Source: Sipunculus nudus (taxonomy: Eukaryota; Annelida; Sipuncula; Golfingiida; Sipunculidae). Taken from it: a DNA stretch of 64,000 nucleotides. Where the stretch lies: contig CM049308.1 of the NCBI GenBank assembly GCA_026874595.1, positions 97,366,124-97,430,123 of the forward strand, written 5' to 3'. The translations under genes were made by a program, and so were the position numbers. Under the pieces are notes generated by a model. It did no database searches, was not told the origin of the DNA, and saw only the letters and a program-made list of their open reading frames with translations. Below are positions 26,072 through 38,246 of the stretch, one piece after another; positions within the stretch are counted from its first letter, which is position 1, and the number at the start of each line of letters is the position of its first letter.

Positions 26072-27430
26072 CCTAATTGCCTCCCTTCCTCCCTCCCTCT
26101 ATCTCATTGTGTTGACAGGTACTATAAACTAGATACATTAGCTATAAATGTTGATGCAATTTAGAAATGTGAATCAACTGAAATATTCATAATTACAAGT
26201 ATATTTTATACTGTAAATGTATAGTAACATTTGTTAACCTGGAAAAAAATGATGATATGAAAAAAAGGAATTAATACAATTATTGTTAATTTTTTCCTGG
26301 CACAGTAGAATTGGAAAAAAAATGATTTGCTTTGTTTCTCTATCTTTCTGCCTGTTTTAAATATTTAATGATCATGAATAAACTTTTTTTCTTATAAGCA
26401 CTGTTGAATTAAATTTCATATCATGTATGTATATGCAAGAGTGTTATAACTCTCACAATCCCCTTCCTCACCCCACTGAGTCTTTGCTCCTTGGCACTGT
26501 GAGCAATAGTTCTATGGCTATAGCATAAAATTTAATAATTAAAGAAAATATCTACAGAGAGACGTTGTAACTCTAATTATAACCCCCCCCCCCCCCCCCC
26601 CCATCAAGTCTTCCCACCTGTTGAGTGGGGAGGTTATGGCAACTGTATACATATCATAAAACTGATAAAAAAAGGTTAACTAAATAAATGGGAACTCATT
26701 AGACAAATGTGTAAACTGTTGAACTGTCAACAACTTATCAAAAAGGTAACCAATGGAAACGCATGGTAAGATCTCAAAATTTTATTTGCAACAATTTCTT
26801 CAATCTTAACAACCAACCATAACCTAGATTACCTCTTCCTCTAAAACTTTATCTACATTTCATTATATTTTAGATTTTAACCTTCCAGGTTTTTCAGTAC
26901 TGTTGATTATTTGTCCATAGGTACCTATGTACATTCCAGAAATTATGTCAATATTGTGTAATATGTAGACAAAGTGGGCATCAAAATAATGTACCTTGTC
27001 AAGACCGAAGAGATATCATGTCGTACAGTCACAAATTCATAAATCCCCTCATAAGCAAAGTTAATCATGACCTTATATCTGTCAAATTGAAATCTTGCAG
27101 ACTTGCATACACAAAATACCCTTCAACAAATAGCCTTATCATCATAATACCACTGCTAAGTATACCATCATTGCATTCATATTTGCTCAAATAAATTGCT
27201 TGTTTCAACCCCTCCCAAATAAATAGAAAATAAACCATTATATTTTACTCCATATTTATCCATCAGTCAGGTTATTTCATATATCATTTACTCACATATT
27301 ACATTATATTCCTTTATAGAAGCCCAACATGACCATGATATTCATAAGCTTTATCGACTCAATATAGTATCACAATGGTGATACATTTATAGTCCAATCA
27401 TGATCAGCTGAGCGCCGTGACCCATGGGTC
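26069..27430. other. AT-rich DNA, probably intron or intergenic
   Basis: Includes a C run at 26582-26602 and a fragment of the dispersed family near 26930-27020. No gene was supported. If the ATF3-like gene has an upstream non-coding exon, this could be intronic, but no such exon was located. Confidence 0.4.
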
Positions 27431-30400
27431 CCTTGTTTCTCTTTTTCCAGACAGAGAATCATGCTGTTCTTAGTTGTTTTTTCCCCCTCTTTATCCAGAC
27501 AGAGAATCATGCTGTTTATAGTTGATTTTTCCCCCTCTTTATCCAGATAAAGAATCATACTGTTCTTAGTTGTTTTTTTTTTTCCTCTTTATCCAGATAG
27601 AGAATCATTCTGTTCTTAGTTGATTCGTTCGCTCTTAATCCAGTTAGAGAATCATGCTGTTCTTAGTTTTTTCCCCTCTTAATCCAGTTAGAGAATCATG
27701 CTGTTCTTAGTTGTTTATTTTCCCTCTTAATCCAGATAGAAAATCATGCTCTTCTCAGTTGTTTTTTTCCCCTCTTAATCCAGTTAGAGAATCATGCTGT
27801 TCTTAGTTGTATTTTTCCCTCTTAATCCAGATAGAGAATAATCTGTTCTTAGTTGTTGTTTTTTTTTTCCCCTCTTAATCCAGATAGAGAATCATGCTGT
27901 TCTTAGTTGTTTTTTCCCTCTTAATCCAGATAGAGAATCATGCTGTTCTTAGTTGTTTTTTTCCCTCTTAATCCAGACAGAGAATCATGCTGTTCTTAGT
28001 TGTTTTTCCCCTCTATATCCAGATAGAGAATCATGCTGTTCTTAGTTGTTTTTTTCCCCTCTTAATCCAGACAGAGAATCATGCTGTTCTTAGTTGTTTT
28101 TTCCCCTCTTTATACAGACAGAGAATCATGCTGTTCTTAGTTGTTTTTCCCCCTCTATATCCAGACAGAGAATCATGCTGTTCTTAGTTGTTTTTCCCCC
28201 ACTTTATCCAGACAGAGAATCATGCTGTTCATAGTTGTTTTTTTCCCTCTTTATCCAGATAGAAAATCATGCTGTTCTTAGTTTTTTCCCCTCTTAATCC
28301 AGTTAGAGAACCATGCTGTTCTTAGTTTTTTCCCCTCTTAATCCAGATAGAAAATCATGCTGTACTTAGTTGGTTTTTTTTTTCACTTCTTTATCCAGAT
28401 AGAGAATCATGCTCTTCTTAGTTGATTTTTCCCCCTCTTTATCCAGATAGAGAATCACGCTGTTCTTAGTTGATTTTTCCCCCTCTTTATCCAGACAGAG
28501 AATCATGCTGTTCTTAGTTGATTTTTCCCCCTCTTGATCCAGATAGAGAATCATGCTGTTCTTAGTTGATTTTTTCCCCTCTTTATCCAGATAGAGAATC
28601 ATGCTGTTCTTAGTTGATTTTTTCCCCCTCTTTATCCAGACAGAGAATCATGCTGTTAATAGTTGATTTTTCCCCCTCTTTATCCAGACAGAGAATCATG
28701 CTGTTCTTAGTTGTTTATCCCCCTCTTTATCCAGATAGAGAATCATGCTGTTCTTAATTGATTTGTTCCCTCTTAATCCAGATAGAAAATCATGCTGTTC
28801 TAAGTTTTTTCCCCTCTTAATCCAGATAGAAAATCATGCTGTACTTAGTTGTTTTTTTCACCTCTTTATCCAGATAGAGAATCATGCTCTTCTTAGTTGA
28901 TTTTCCCCCCTCTTTATCCAGATAAAAAATCATGCTGTTCTTAGTTGATTTTTTCCCCCTCTTTATCCAGTTAGAGAATCATGCTGTTCTTAGTTGTTTT
29001 TTCCCCTATTAATCCAGATAGAGAATCATGCTGTTCTTAGTTGTTTTTTCCCCCTCTTAATCCAGATAGAGAATCATGCTGTTCTTAGTTGTTTACCCCC
29101 TCTTTATCCAGACAGAGAATCATGCTGTTCTTAGTTGTTTTTCCCCCTCTTTATCCAGACAGAGAATCTCGCTGTCCTTAGTTGTTTCCCCCTCTATATC
29201 CAGATAGAGAATCATGCTGTTCTTATTTTTTTTCCCTCTTAATCCAGTTAGAGAATCATGCTGTTCTTAGTTGTTTTCCCCCTCTTTATCCAGACAGAGA
29301 ATCATGCTGTTCTTAGTTGTTTTTCCCCCTCTTAATCCAGTTAAAGAATCATGCTGTTCTTAGTTGTTTTCCCACTCTTTTTCCAGACAGAGAATCATGC
29401 TGTTCTTAGTTGATTTTTTCCCCTCTTTATACAGACAGAGAATCATGCTGTTCTTAGTTGTTTTTTCCCCCTCTTTATACAGACAGAGAATCATGCTGTT
29501 CTTAGTTGTTTTTCCCCCACTTTATCCAGACAGAGAATCATGCTGTTCTTAGTTGTTTTCCCCCTCTTTATCCAGACAGAGAATCATGCTGTTCTTAGTT
29601 GTTTTTTCCCTCTTAATCCAGATAGAAAATCATGCTGTTCATAGTTGTTTTTTTCCCTCTTTATCCAGATAGAGAATCATGCTGTTCTAAGTTGATTTTT
29701 TCCCTCTTAATTTAGTTAGAGAATCTTGCTGCTCTTAGTTGATTTTTTTCTTCTTAATTCAGATAGAAAATCATGCTGTTCTTAGTTTTTTCCCCTCTTA
29801 ATCCAGTTGGAGAACCATGCTGTTCTTAGTTTTTTCCCCTCTTAATCCAGATAGAAAATCATGCTGTACTTAGTTGTTTTTTTTTCACTTCTTTATCCAG
29901 ATAGAGAATCATGCTCTTCTTAGTTGATTTTCCCCCTCTTTATCCAGATAGAGAATCATGCTGTTCTTAGTTGATTTTCCCCCCTCTTTATCCAGATAGA
30001 GAATCATGCTGTTCTTAGTTGATTTTTTCCCCTCTTTATCCAGATAGAGAATCATGCTGTTCTTAGTTGATTTTCCCCCCTCTTTATCCAGACAGAGAAT
30101 CATGCTGTTAATAGTTGATTTTTCCCCCTCTTTATCCAGACAGAGAATCATGCTGTTCTTAGTTGTTTATCCCCCTCTTTATCCAGATAGAGAATCATGC
30201 TGTTCTTAGTTGATTTGTTCCCTCTTAATCCAGATAGAAAATCATGCTGTTCTAAGTTTTTTCCCCTCTTAATCCAGATAGAAAATCATGCTGTACTTAG
30301 TTGTTTTTTTTTCACCTCTTTATCCAGATAGAGAATCATGCTCTTCTTAGTTGATTTTTCCCCCCTCTTTATCCAGATAAAAAATCATGCTGTTCTTAGT

Positions 30401-31404
30401 TGATTTTTTCCCCCTCTTTATCAAGTTAGAGAATCATGCTGTTCTTAGTTGTTTTTTCCCCTATTAATCCAGATAGAGAATCATGCTGTTCTTAGTTGTT
30501 TTTCCCCCTCTTAATCCAGATAGAGAATCATGCTGTTCTTAGTTGTTTACCCCCTCTTTATCCAGACAGAGAATCATGCTGTTCTTAGTTGTTTTTCCCC
30601 CTCTTTATCCAGACAGAGAATCATGCTGTCCTTAGTTGTTTCCCCCTCTATATCCAGATAGAGAATCATGCTGTTCTTATTTTTTTTTTTCCTCTTAATC
30701 CAGTTAGAGAATCATGCTGTTCTTAGTTGTTTTCCCCCTCTTTATCCAGACAGAGAATCATGCTGTTCTTAGTTGTTTTTCCCCCTCTTTATCCAGACAG
30801 AGAATCATGCTGTTCGTAGTTGTTTTCCCCCTCTTTTTCCAGACAGAGAATTTTGCTGTTCTTAGTTGTTTTTCCCCCTCTTTATCCAGACAGAGAATCA
30901 TGCTGTTCTTAGTTGTTTTTCCCCCTCTTTACCCAGACAGAGAATCATGCTGTTATTAGTTGTTTCCCCCCTCTTTATCCAGACAGAGAATCATGCTGTT
31001 CTTAGTTGTGTTTCCCCCTCTTTATCCAGACAGAGAATCATGCTGTTCTTAGCTGTTTTTCCCCCTCTTTTTCCAGACAGAGAATCATGCTGTTCTTAGT
31101 TGTTTTTCCCCCTCTTTATCCAGACAGAGAATCATGCTGTTCTTAGTTGTTTTTCCACTCTTTACCCAGACAGAGAATCATGCTGTTATTAGTTGTTTTT
31201 CCCCCTCTTTATCCAGACAGAGAATCATGCTGTTCTTAGTTGTGTTTCCCCCTCTTTATCCAGACAGAGAATCATGCTGTTCTTAGCTGTTTTCCCCCTT
31301 CTTTTTCCAGACAGAGAATCATGCTGTTCTTAGTTGTTTTTCCTCCTCTTTATCCAGACAGAGAATCATGCTGTTCTTAGTTGTTTTCCCCCCTCTTTAT
31401 CCAG
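27431..31404 (+). repeat. 47-49 bp minisatellite made of 3'-splice-site-like units
   Basis: More than 80 units read agagaatcatgctgttctta, then gttgtttttccccctcttta and tccagac. Every unit therefore contains a 20-25 nt polypyrimidine tract ending in CAG, followed within about 10 nt by an ATG. Variants (tta/cta, aatccag, tgtacttag) show a higher-order period near 1.45-1.5 kb: gtacttag at 28362 and 29866, and at 28841 and 30293. The final copy continues without a break into the first coding exon of the ATF3-like gene. Unit length is not a multiple of three overall, and the short ORFs in it are not genes. Confidence 0.95.
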
Positions 31405-31408
31405 ACAG
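31380..31408 (+). promoter_or_regulatory. Predicted 3' splice site at the end of the array
   Basis: A pyrimidine tract (gttttcccccctctttat, 31383-31400) ends in ccag at 31401-31404. Further AG dinucleotides at 31407-31408 and 31409-31410 are alternative acceptors. The ATG at 31415 follows. The tract belongs to the last minisatellite copy. Confidence 0.6.
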
Positions 31409-31414
31409 AGAATC

Positions 31415-31696
31415 ATGCTGTTCGAGCTGGGGATGACCACTGAGAATGTCAGAGTGCGCATGCCGTCGGGGTCAGATGGAGAGTCCATCGTGACATCTGC
31501 TGCTGATCTGGAAGAATTTGCAAACCTTTCTGACGTCACAGACGCCCAGCTAGCAGAAGCAGCCATGACAGCCGTAGCATCCGGGACACTGACCCCACTC
31601 ATTAAAGTCGAATTGAAATCCACCATACAGGCGAAGCGTCTAGCGCAGGGAAAGGAAGAGTTACAGGTCAACATGGCGGCACCCGAGAAAACTGAG
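31415..31696 (+). CDS. ATF3: ATF3-like bZIP transcription factor, coding exon 1
   Basis: First coding exon, 94 codons, phase 0 at its donor (ACTGAG|gtagcc). The chosen ATG lies in the last minisatellite copy; ATG at 31433 (residue 7) is the alternative. Residues 32-38 (LEEFANL) and 59-76 (LTPLIKVELKSTIQAKRL) match the vertebrate ATF3 block FEDFANL..TPFVKEEL..IQNKRL, but with about 20 extra residues between the halves. I63-K64-V65-E66 is a canonical SUMO site (psi-K-x-E), at the position where mammalian ATF3 is sumoylated. ATF3 is a nuclear stress-responsive factor that binds CRE/AP-1 sites as homo- or heterodimer. The three exons give 184 aa against 181 for human ATF3. JDP2 or another Fos-related member remains possible. 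Confidence 0.85.
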
Positions 31697-32115
31697 GTAG
31701 CCCAAATTTACAGCCTTAAAATATATACATAACATCCTGGCAGGAAAAACCGTTAGAAGGAGTTAACGGTTTATTTTTGACAACTGTTTTCCTGACCCTA
31801 GCTCGTCAAACTGTGATATGATAAAGCTGGCTCCCAGACCCATTACTGAGCTAACCCTAACCCTATGACTGATCTAGATATCAGTTCTGACCAATGAATG
31901 GGGCGAGTCGCTAAAGATACGTTCAATAAACCAAGGAAACTCTCCTGTTGGAATGGATTTTTAAATTTGTATGAATTTTATCATTGATTATTTTTTTTTA
32001 ATTTCTGATTTACTGATCCTTCATTTTCGGTTGGATAATAACAGTATTCCATTTAATTCACAATTCAGATATTCCGTGTACATTAATAAGCAATATCGTC
32101 ATTTTTTACACACAG
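31697..32115 (+). other. Intron 1 of the coding region (419 bp)
   Basis: Begins gtagcc and ends ttttttacacacag. No tandem repeat or separate feature was seen. Confidence 0.85.
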
Positions 32116-32223
32116 CTGACAGAAGAAGAATTGGAGAGGCGGCTTAGACGGCGGGAGAGAAATAAACTTGCTGCTCAGAAATGTCGTCTAAAACGGAAGG
32201 GACGAGCAGAGGCTCTCATTGTG
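32116..32223 (+). CDS. ATF3: ATF3-like bZIP, coding exon 2 (basic region)
   Basis: Exactly 108 bp with phase-0 borders, the size and phase of the basic-region exon I recall for vertebrate FOS and ATF3. It encodes RRLRRRERNKLAAQKCRLKR, the DNA-contacting helix with the signature N-x2-AA-x2-C-R (N110 and R118 of the protein). Gln in AAQKCR is unlike the Ala of ATF3/Fos and the Ser of Jun but is shared with BATF. The first zipper leucine (L128) is ten residues after R118, near the exon end. The donor is gtg|gtgcgt. Reading through would give a spurious 63-codon ORF to 32322, so splicing is clearly needed. Confidence 0.93.
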
Positions 32224-32521
32224 GTGCGTGCACCTGGTTATCCGTTATACACACTGCCGCTACGCGGCGCTTTGTTACATTTCGAAATACTTTGTGGTGT
32301 GATTTACTCGTTAATCCATTGAAACTTAATAATTGCGACACAGCCTAAACCCTCTTTATATTATTTCTCTGACCAACACATTAAGAGGAATATCCTTTTC
32401 CCCGTTTAATCTTGATAATAACAATGGAATAATACTGTTGGCAGTAAGAATTTTTCTCGAGATTATTGAATTTCATTTCATCAGAAAGTTAATCCTGTTT
32501 GTTTCTTTCTGGCTTTTGCAG
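32224..32521 (+). other. Intron 2 of the coding region (298 bp)
   Basis: Begins gtgcgtgc and ends in a pyrimidine-rich ctggcttttgcag. No other feature was seen. Confidence 0.9.
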
Positions 32522-32686
32522 GAATCCGAACGCCTCGAGAAAGTTAACGAAGAACTACGAGATCTCGTGAACAAGCTGCAACAAGAACGAGAAAATCTGG
32601 CACTAATGTTTACTTCACATGAGCCTCTCTGCCTTTTAAACACCAACTGCCAGAAGAAAAAAGAGGAAAATAATAACTCCTCTTAA
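32522..32686 (+). CDS. ATF3: ATF3-like bZIP, last coding exon (leucine zipper)
   Basis: Encodes ESERLEKVNEELRDLVNKLQ and the C terminus, stopping at TAA 32684-32686. Leucines fall at heptad spacing L128 (previous exon), L135, L142, L149 and L156, with His163 in the sixth position as in Fos, ATF3 and BATF. The following SHEPLC is closest to BATF, while ATF3/JDP2 have HRPTC at this site. The tail is lysine/asparagine-rich and short. The zipper is intact, so the gene looks functional. It may mix features of an ancestral ATF3/BATF-type protein, which is why I hold the exact orthology loosely. Confidence 0.9.
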   Translation, partial: ESERLEKVNEELRDLVNKLQQERENLALMFTSHEPLCLLNTNCQKKKEENNNSS

Positions 32687-33237
32687 TCATGACTGGGGAC
32701 GACCTCTTGGGATACCGATAACGACGCCAGAATCTAACAACAAATACCTCTTGTCTTTCAGTACATTCAACAATCACCAAACAGAATGACAACAGGCAAC
32801 AGGTAACGTTATACCAAGTGGCAAACTCCACATTCTCTTGTGACTTTATAGGATGGGCTTACCCCCGTATCATCACGTAGCGTAATATCAAGGGTAAACT
32901 TGGACAGCTATGCATATGAAAAAAAAAAGATCATGAAAAGAGCGAGTGGACAGTGGTTTCACGACGTTTCACGTCGAAATGCATTAACAGTAAATACCGG
33001 CGCTTACCTTGAAGGATGTTTGCCAAAGGTGGCGGCCATGACCGAGAGAGACTGGATGTTACTGTTTAGCCGCCACTTACCAGCCTGTCGTGAAAGCCGC
33101 AGCCTTAATATTTATCACCAGCACAAATGTACAATGAAAGAGGTTAAAATATTATCACCAACAGCGGCCTGCCATCGCGCTTCTCCATGCCTGTGTCTTT
33201 TACATTGTGCCATAATATTTTGGGACCAACTTAATGG

Positions 33238-33297
<60 letters not shown>

Positions 33298-34594
33298 CGT
33301 GCATAGCCGAGCGCTGCTATGTGTCTGTTACGTCGTAGCTTATCCCGAATAAGACTGAGAAGAATTTCTGACTGGGAGAGGCTTCTTGTCCCCAGACAAG
33401 TGTATTTATGAGCTATACCTTAACCTTTCCTTTTGGTGTTGTATCTGCTGGTTGTAGCTTGAGTCAGTACAGGAAATTTATCCTTCATAGGCTTAAATGT
33501 CTTTTCTTTCAGGGAGTCTTGTCATTCATTCTTCTAATTATTGCTCACAATTTATGACGTTCGTGTTTGTCTGAAGGTGGCGCTGTAGTCGGCGTGGAGT
33601 GTGGTATCGTCAGCTCCACCTGTTTACGCTGCACTGGGGAACATCATTTGTTAATGTCTGCACAATTAGATTGGTACCCTGCAGTCGTGTTACGTTGATT
33701 CCTGTTTGTAATGTGTTGATCATAGTTTTGTTACAGATGTATTGCGTGTAGAGTACTGGGAGTAACGTATTAAGGGTTTTGTAATAGTCTCTACCACAAC
33801 CGAAAGCCATCGTGGAGAGGAAGTTCTATAACAGAAATTAAATAGACAACAGAAAGCTGTTACGTAACAGTTACGTTTTAGGCATGGAAGTGCTATATAG
33901 AATCCTATTGTGTAAAATTAAGGAAAAGCTCATAAATACGATGTTTTGTAGTCGTGTAACCATAGACATAGAAGATTTAACACGCCATTATACAAACTGA
34001 CGAGCCGGATCTGTTATCCGTGTACTTGATGGTCACAGTATTGTTATATTTATGACGGGTTTCTATGTGGCTGTATACTTGTGGGACTATGTAGCTCTAT
34101 CCCGGTGATGTTGGTTATTTATTTTGTCGGCCATCGGTCACCGTGAGTTACTTTGTTAATGTCTGATCGACAGGCCTATTTTTAAATGGTTTTACTTGTT
34201 TGTGTTACTCCGTGCGGCATTAGTCACTGGCTTCTCCCATGCCACAGCGACAGTCAATCAAGCATTGTGCCACATAGGTGAGAGCCATTCTGATTTCGGT
34301 TGGAAGAATTTCTCTTCAGTGTTGTGTACAGATTTATTGAACATTAAATGTTGATTTTCACGATGTTTGTTTGTATTTTGTAAGTGGAAGTAGCAAATAG
34401 ATAGTAAGAGTGAAAGCCTGAAAAAGGCACGAAAGCAGCTTGACCAACAGATGCATCGTTATTTATGTTACCATATAAATTAGTATAGCATTGCAGTATT
34501 TTAAACGTTCGGATGACAAATGTGCGCGTATTTTTCCAAAATTTTGTATAAGCAAAATAGTATGTACTTAAATTCAAATCATAGTGCGCGTTCA
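32687..34594 (+). other. 3' UTR and downstream sequence of the ATF3-like gene
   Basis: No conserved ORF. The 150-codon frame at 32900-33352 owes its length partly to a (TA)n tract. A possible poly(A) signal ATTAAA at 34343-34348 is followed by T/GT-rich sequence (34350-34380), and another ATTAAA lies near 33836. The true transcript end is undetermined. Confidence 0.4.
33239..33296. repeat. (TA)n microsatellite
   Basis: About 29 uninterrupted TA units, probably within the transcribed 3' region of the ATF3-like gene. Confidence 0.97.
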
Positions 34595-36970
34595 TTATTA
34601 ATGATTACTTACTCCCCTACCATCCTTAATGACTTACCAACTCCGCCATTATGATTAATGACTTCCTTACTCCGCCATCATCCTTAATGACTTACTAACT
34701 CCGCCATCGTCCTTTAAGACTTACTTACTCCCCATCACCCTTAATGACTTACTTACTCCCCTATCATCCTTAATGACTTACTTACTCCGCCATCATCATT
34801 AATGACTTACTTACTCCCCTATCATCCTTAATGACTTACTTACTCCGCAATCATCCTTTATGACTTACTTACTCCCCCATCATCCTCAATCACTTACTTA
34901 CTCCCCCATCATCCTTAATGAAATACTTACACCGCCATCATCCTTAATGACTTACCAACACCGCCAACATCATTAATGACTTACTTACTCCCCTATCATT
35001 CTTAATGACTTATTTACTCCGCCATCATCATTAATGACTTAGTTACCTCCCAACATCCTTAATAACTTACCAACTCCGCCATCATCATTAATGACTTACT
35101 TACTCCCCTATCATCCTTAATGACTTATTTACTCCGCCATCATCATTAATGACTTACTTACTCCCCCATCATCCTTAATTACTTACTTACTACGCCATCA
35201 TCATTAATGACTTAGTTACCTCCCAACATCCTTAATAACTTAACAACTCCGTCATCATCATTAATGACTTACTTACTCCCCTATCATCCTTAATGACTTA
35301 TTTACTCAGCTATCATCATTAATGACTTACTTACTCCCCCATCATCCTTAATGAAATACTTACACCGCCATCATCCTTAATAACTTACCAACACCGCCAA
35401 CATCATAAATGACTTACTTACTCCCCTATCATCCTTAATGACTTATTTACACCGCGATCATCATTAATGACTTACGTACTCCCCTATCATCCTTAATGAC
35501 TTACTTACTCCCCCATCATCCTTAATGAAATACTTACACCGCCATCATCCTTAATGACTTACCAACACCGCCAACATCATTAATGACTTACTTACTCCCC
35601 TATCATCCTTAATGACTTACTTACTCCGCCATCATCATTAATGACTTAGTTACCTCCCAACATCCTTAATAACTTTCCAACTCCGCCATCATCATTAATG
35701 ACTTAGTTACTCCCCTATCATCCTCAATGACTTATTTACTCCGCCATCATCATTAATGACTTATTTACTCCGCCATCATCATTAATGACTTACTTACTCC
35801 CCCATCATCCTTAATGAAATACTTACACCGCCATCATCCTTAATAACTTACCAACACCGCCAACATCATTAATGACTTACTTACTCCCCTATCATCCTTA
35901 ATGACTTATTTCCTCCGCCATCATCATTAATGACTTACTTACTCCCCCATCATCCTTAATGAAATACTTACACCGCCACCATCCTTAATAACTTACCAAC
36001 ACCGCCAACATCATTAATGACTTACTTACTCCCCTATCATCCTTAATGACTTTTTTACTCCGCCATCATCATTAATGACTTACTTACTCCCCCATCACCC
36101 TTAATGAAATACTTACACCGCCATCATCCTTAATAACTTACCAACACCGCCAACATCATTAATGACTTACTTACTCCCCTATCATCCTTAATGACTTATT
36201 TACTCCGCCATCATCATTAATGACTTACTTACTCCCCAATCATCCTTAATGAAATACTTACACCGCCATCATCCTTAATAACTTACCAACACCGCCAACA
36301 TCATTAATGACTTACTTACTCCCCTATCATCCTTAATGACTTATTTGCCCCGCCATCATCATTAATGACTTACTTACTCCCCTATCATCCTTAATGACTT
36401 ACTTACTCCGCCATCATCATTAATGCCTTAGTTACCTCCCAACATCCTTAATAACTTACCAACTCCGCCATCATCATTAATGACTTACCAACACCGCCAA
36501 CATCATTAATGACTTATTACTCGACTATCATCCTTAATGACTTATTTACTCCGCCATCATCATTAATGACTTACTTACTCCACCATCATCCTTAATGAAA
36601 TACTTACACCGCCATCATCCTTAATAACTTACCAACACCGCCAACATCATTAATGACTTACTTACTCCCCTATCATCCTTAATGACTTATTTACTCCGCC
36701 ATCATCATTAATGACTTACTTACTCCCCCATCATTCTTAGTGACTTACTCCCCCATCATCCTTAATGACTTACCAACTCCGCCATCATCCTTAATGACTT
36801 ACCAACTCGGCCATCATCATTAATGACTTACTTATTCCCCCATCATCCTTAATGACTTACTTACTCCGTCATCATCATTAATGACTTACTAACTCCGCCA
36901 TCATCATTAATGACTTACCAACTCCGCTATCATCATTAATGACTTACCAACTTCGCCATCATCATTAATG
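34595..36970. repeat. 29-bp minisatellite with 145-bp higher-order unit
   Basis: About 80 units of ttactccgccatcatcatta followed by atgacttac. The variant aaatacttacaccgcc marks a five-monomer (145-bp) unit: it starts at 35817, 35962, 36107 and 36252, 145 bp apart, and elsewhere at close to other multiples of 29 (35354 to 35528 is 174). The 5' and 3' edges contain only simple monomers. Confidence 0.96.
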
Positions 36971-36971
36971 A

Positions 36972-37515
36972 TGTCTGTGCAAGTGTATTTTTTTCGATTG
37001 TTCGTGAAAGGGAATTTTCTAGAGTTTTCGGATGAAAGGTTATAAATAGGGGCTGTGTTTTTAGGGCTGGGAGAGAGGTGAGAGAATATTCCAGCGAACA
37101 TAGAAGCGTGTATGTCAGTTTGTGGGACCTATTCCTATTATAAGTGCGGCAATTATAGATTTTCTTCAGATTTTCTTCTGGATTTGTGACGAATCTTATT
37201 TGGGCTTCAGTTTACTTTCGGGATTGTTACAAGAGCTTAAGATTGGACTGTTATTCTCCGAGAGAATTTGTGTGAACTGCTCGTCCGGCTAATACATTTT
37301 AAAGGACTTGTCGCTGTAACAGTGGTGATATCCAGGAACTGTGCACTTTTTTTTTTACTGTGTGATAGTATTGATATGCTGTTATACTGCTGTTATACTG
37401 TGTCATTGTAGTGATTTAGTGTGTTGTAATGTTAGGGTTGTTTTAAGAATAAATGATAGTTATTTGTTTAAAAAAACACTGACATCTTTATTCATTCCCC
37501 CAGACATTACACGCT
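36972..37515 (+). mobile_element. LTR-like block (possible solo LTR)
   Basis: A TATA box (tataaata, 37041-37048) sits in a promoter-like setting, with an AATAAA at 37448-37453 about 400 bp downstream. The block could start tgtctg (36972) and end ttaca (37511), an LTR-like TG..CA pattern. No matching second LTR and no target-site duplication were found, and the next sequence is not a clear primer-binding site. It may instead be an ordinary promoter with a short transcript. Confidence 0.3.
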
Positions 37516-37597
37516 GCCTAGTGTTACAGAATCTGATTTTTTTTCTCCTTTACAAAATTTATGTTCATCACACATACGTGATCTGTTGATATTAGGT

Positions 37598-37815
37598 TCG
37601 GTAACACCATGTGTTAACAACACAGAGAGGTATATTAAAGTTTTAGCCGGTAAACCCATGTGTTAACAACACAGGTCCCTTACAGTTTCAGCCAGTAAAC
37701 CCATGTGTTAAAAACACAGAGAGATATCTTACAGTTTAAGCTTGTTAAACATGCGTTAAGAACACCGAGAGGTGCATTATAGTTTGGGCTTGTTAATCAT
37801 GTGTTAATTAATTTA
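37598..37815. repeat. ~47-bp tandem repeat, five diverged units
   Basis: ggtaaacccatgtgttaaca followed by acacagagaggtat and an agttt..gc segment recurs near 37600, 37650, 37695, 37742 and 37788. Confidence 0.85.
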
Positions 37816-37829
37816 GAGAACATATGTTG

Positions 37830-37830
<1 letters not shown>

Positions 37831-37881
<51 letters not shown>

Positions 37882-37892
37882 ATATATATTTA
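37831..37892. repeat. Imperfect (TA)n microsatellite
   Basis: TA units with a few tgta and ttta interruptions. Confidence 0.93.
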
Positions 37893-37925
37893 TAGGCTGA
37901 CGATATTTTCGATTTATCGATATAT

Positions 37926-38209
37926 CGCGATACGGCTCAACAGTATTATTAAGATATGCAGCTTCTATCCCTCTCTGTGCTAAATCACAGTCCAGCATTC
38001 TATAATTGCAAAGTTATTTGCACATGTAAGGCCTGAAGGAATCTTTCTTTGAATGTTTCTTTGAGTATACTTTCAACAGTACATTAAGTTATGTTGCAAT
38101 ATTTCGTGTTTAGAATAAACTGATCTGCATAAACTTTTAATGTTTCATTATATTTAACATAATAAATTAATAATTTAACATAACCTAATAATGATAATAA
38201 TATAATTAC

Positions 38210-38246
<37 letters not shown>

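Noticed and set aside
27370-30959. Short ORFs such as MLFLVVFPLF on + and MILCLDKEGEKS on -
   Set aside because: Each reads through a few 47-49 bp units and stops at a length variant. They are repeat artefacts.
32116-32322. 63-codon unspliced ORF over the basic-region exon
   Set aside because: The bZIP zipper is only restored by splicing at 32223/32522. The read-through tail is intron.
32900-33352. 150-codon ORF downstream of the ATF3-like gene
   Set aside because: Nearly 20 of its codons are (TA)n and the rest shows no domain. It lies in the probable 3' UTR.
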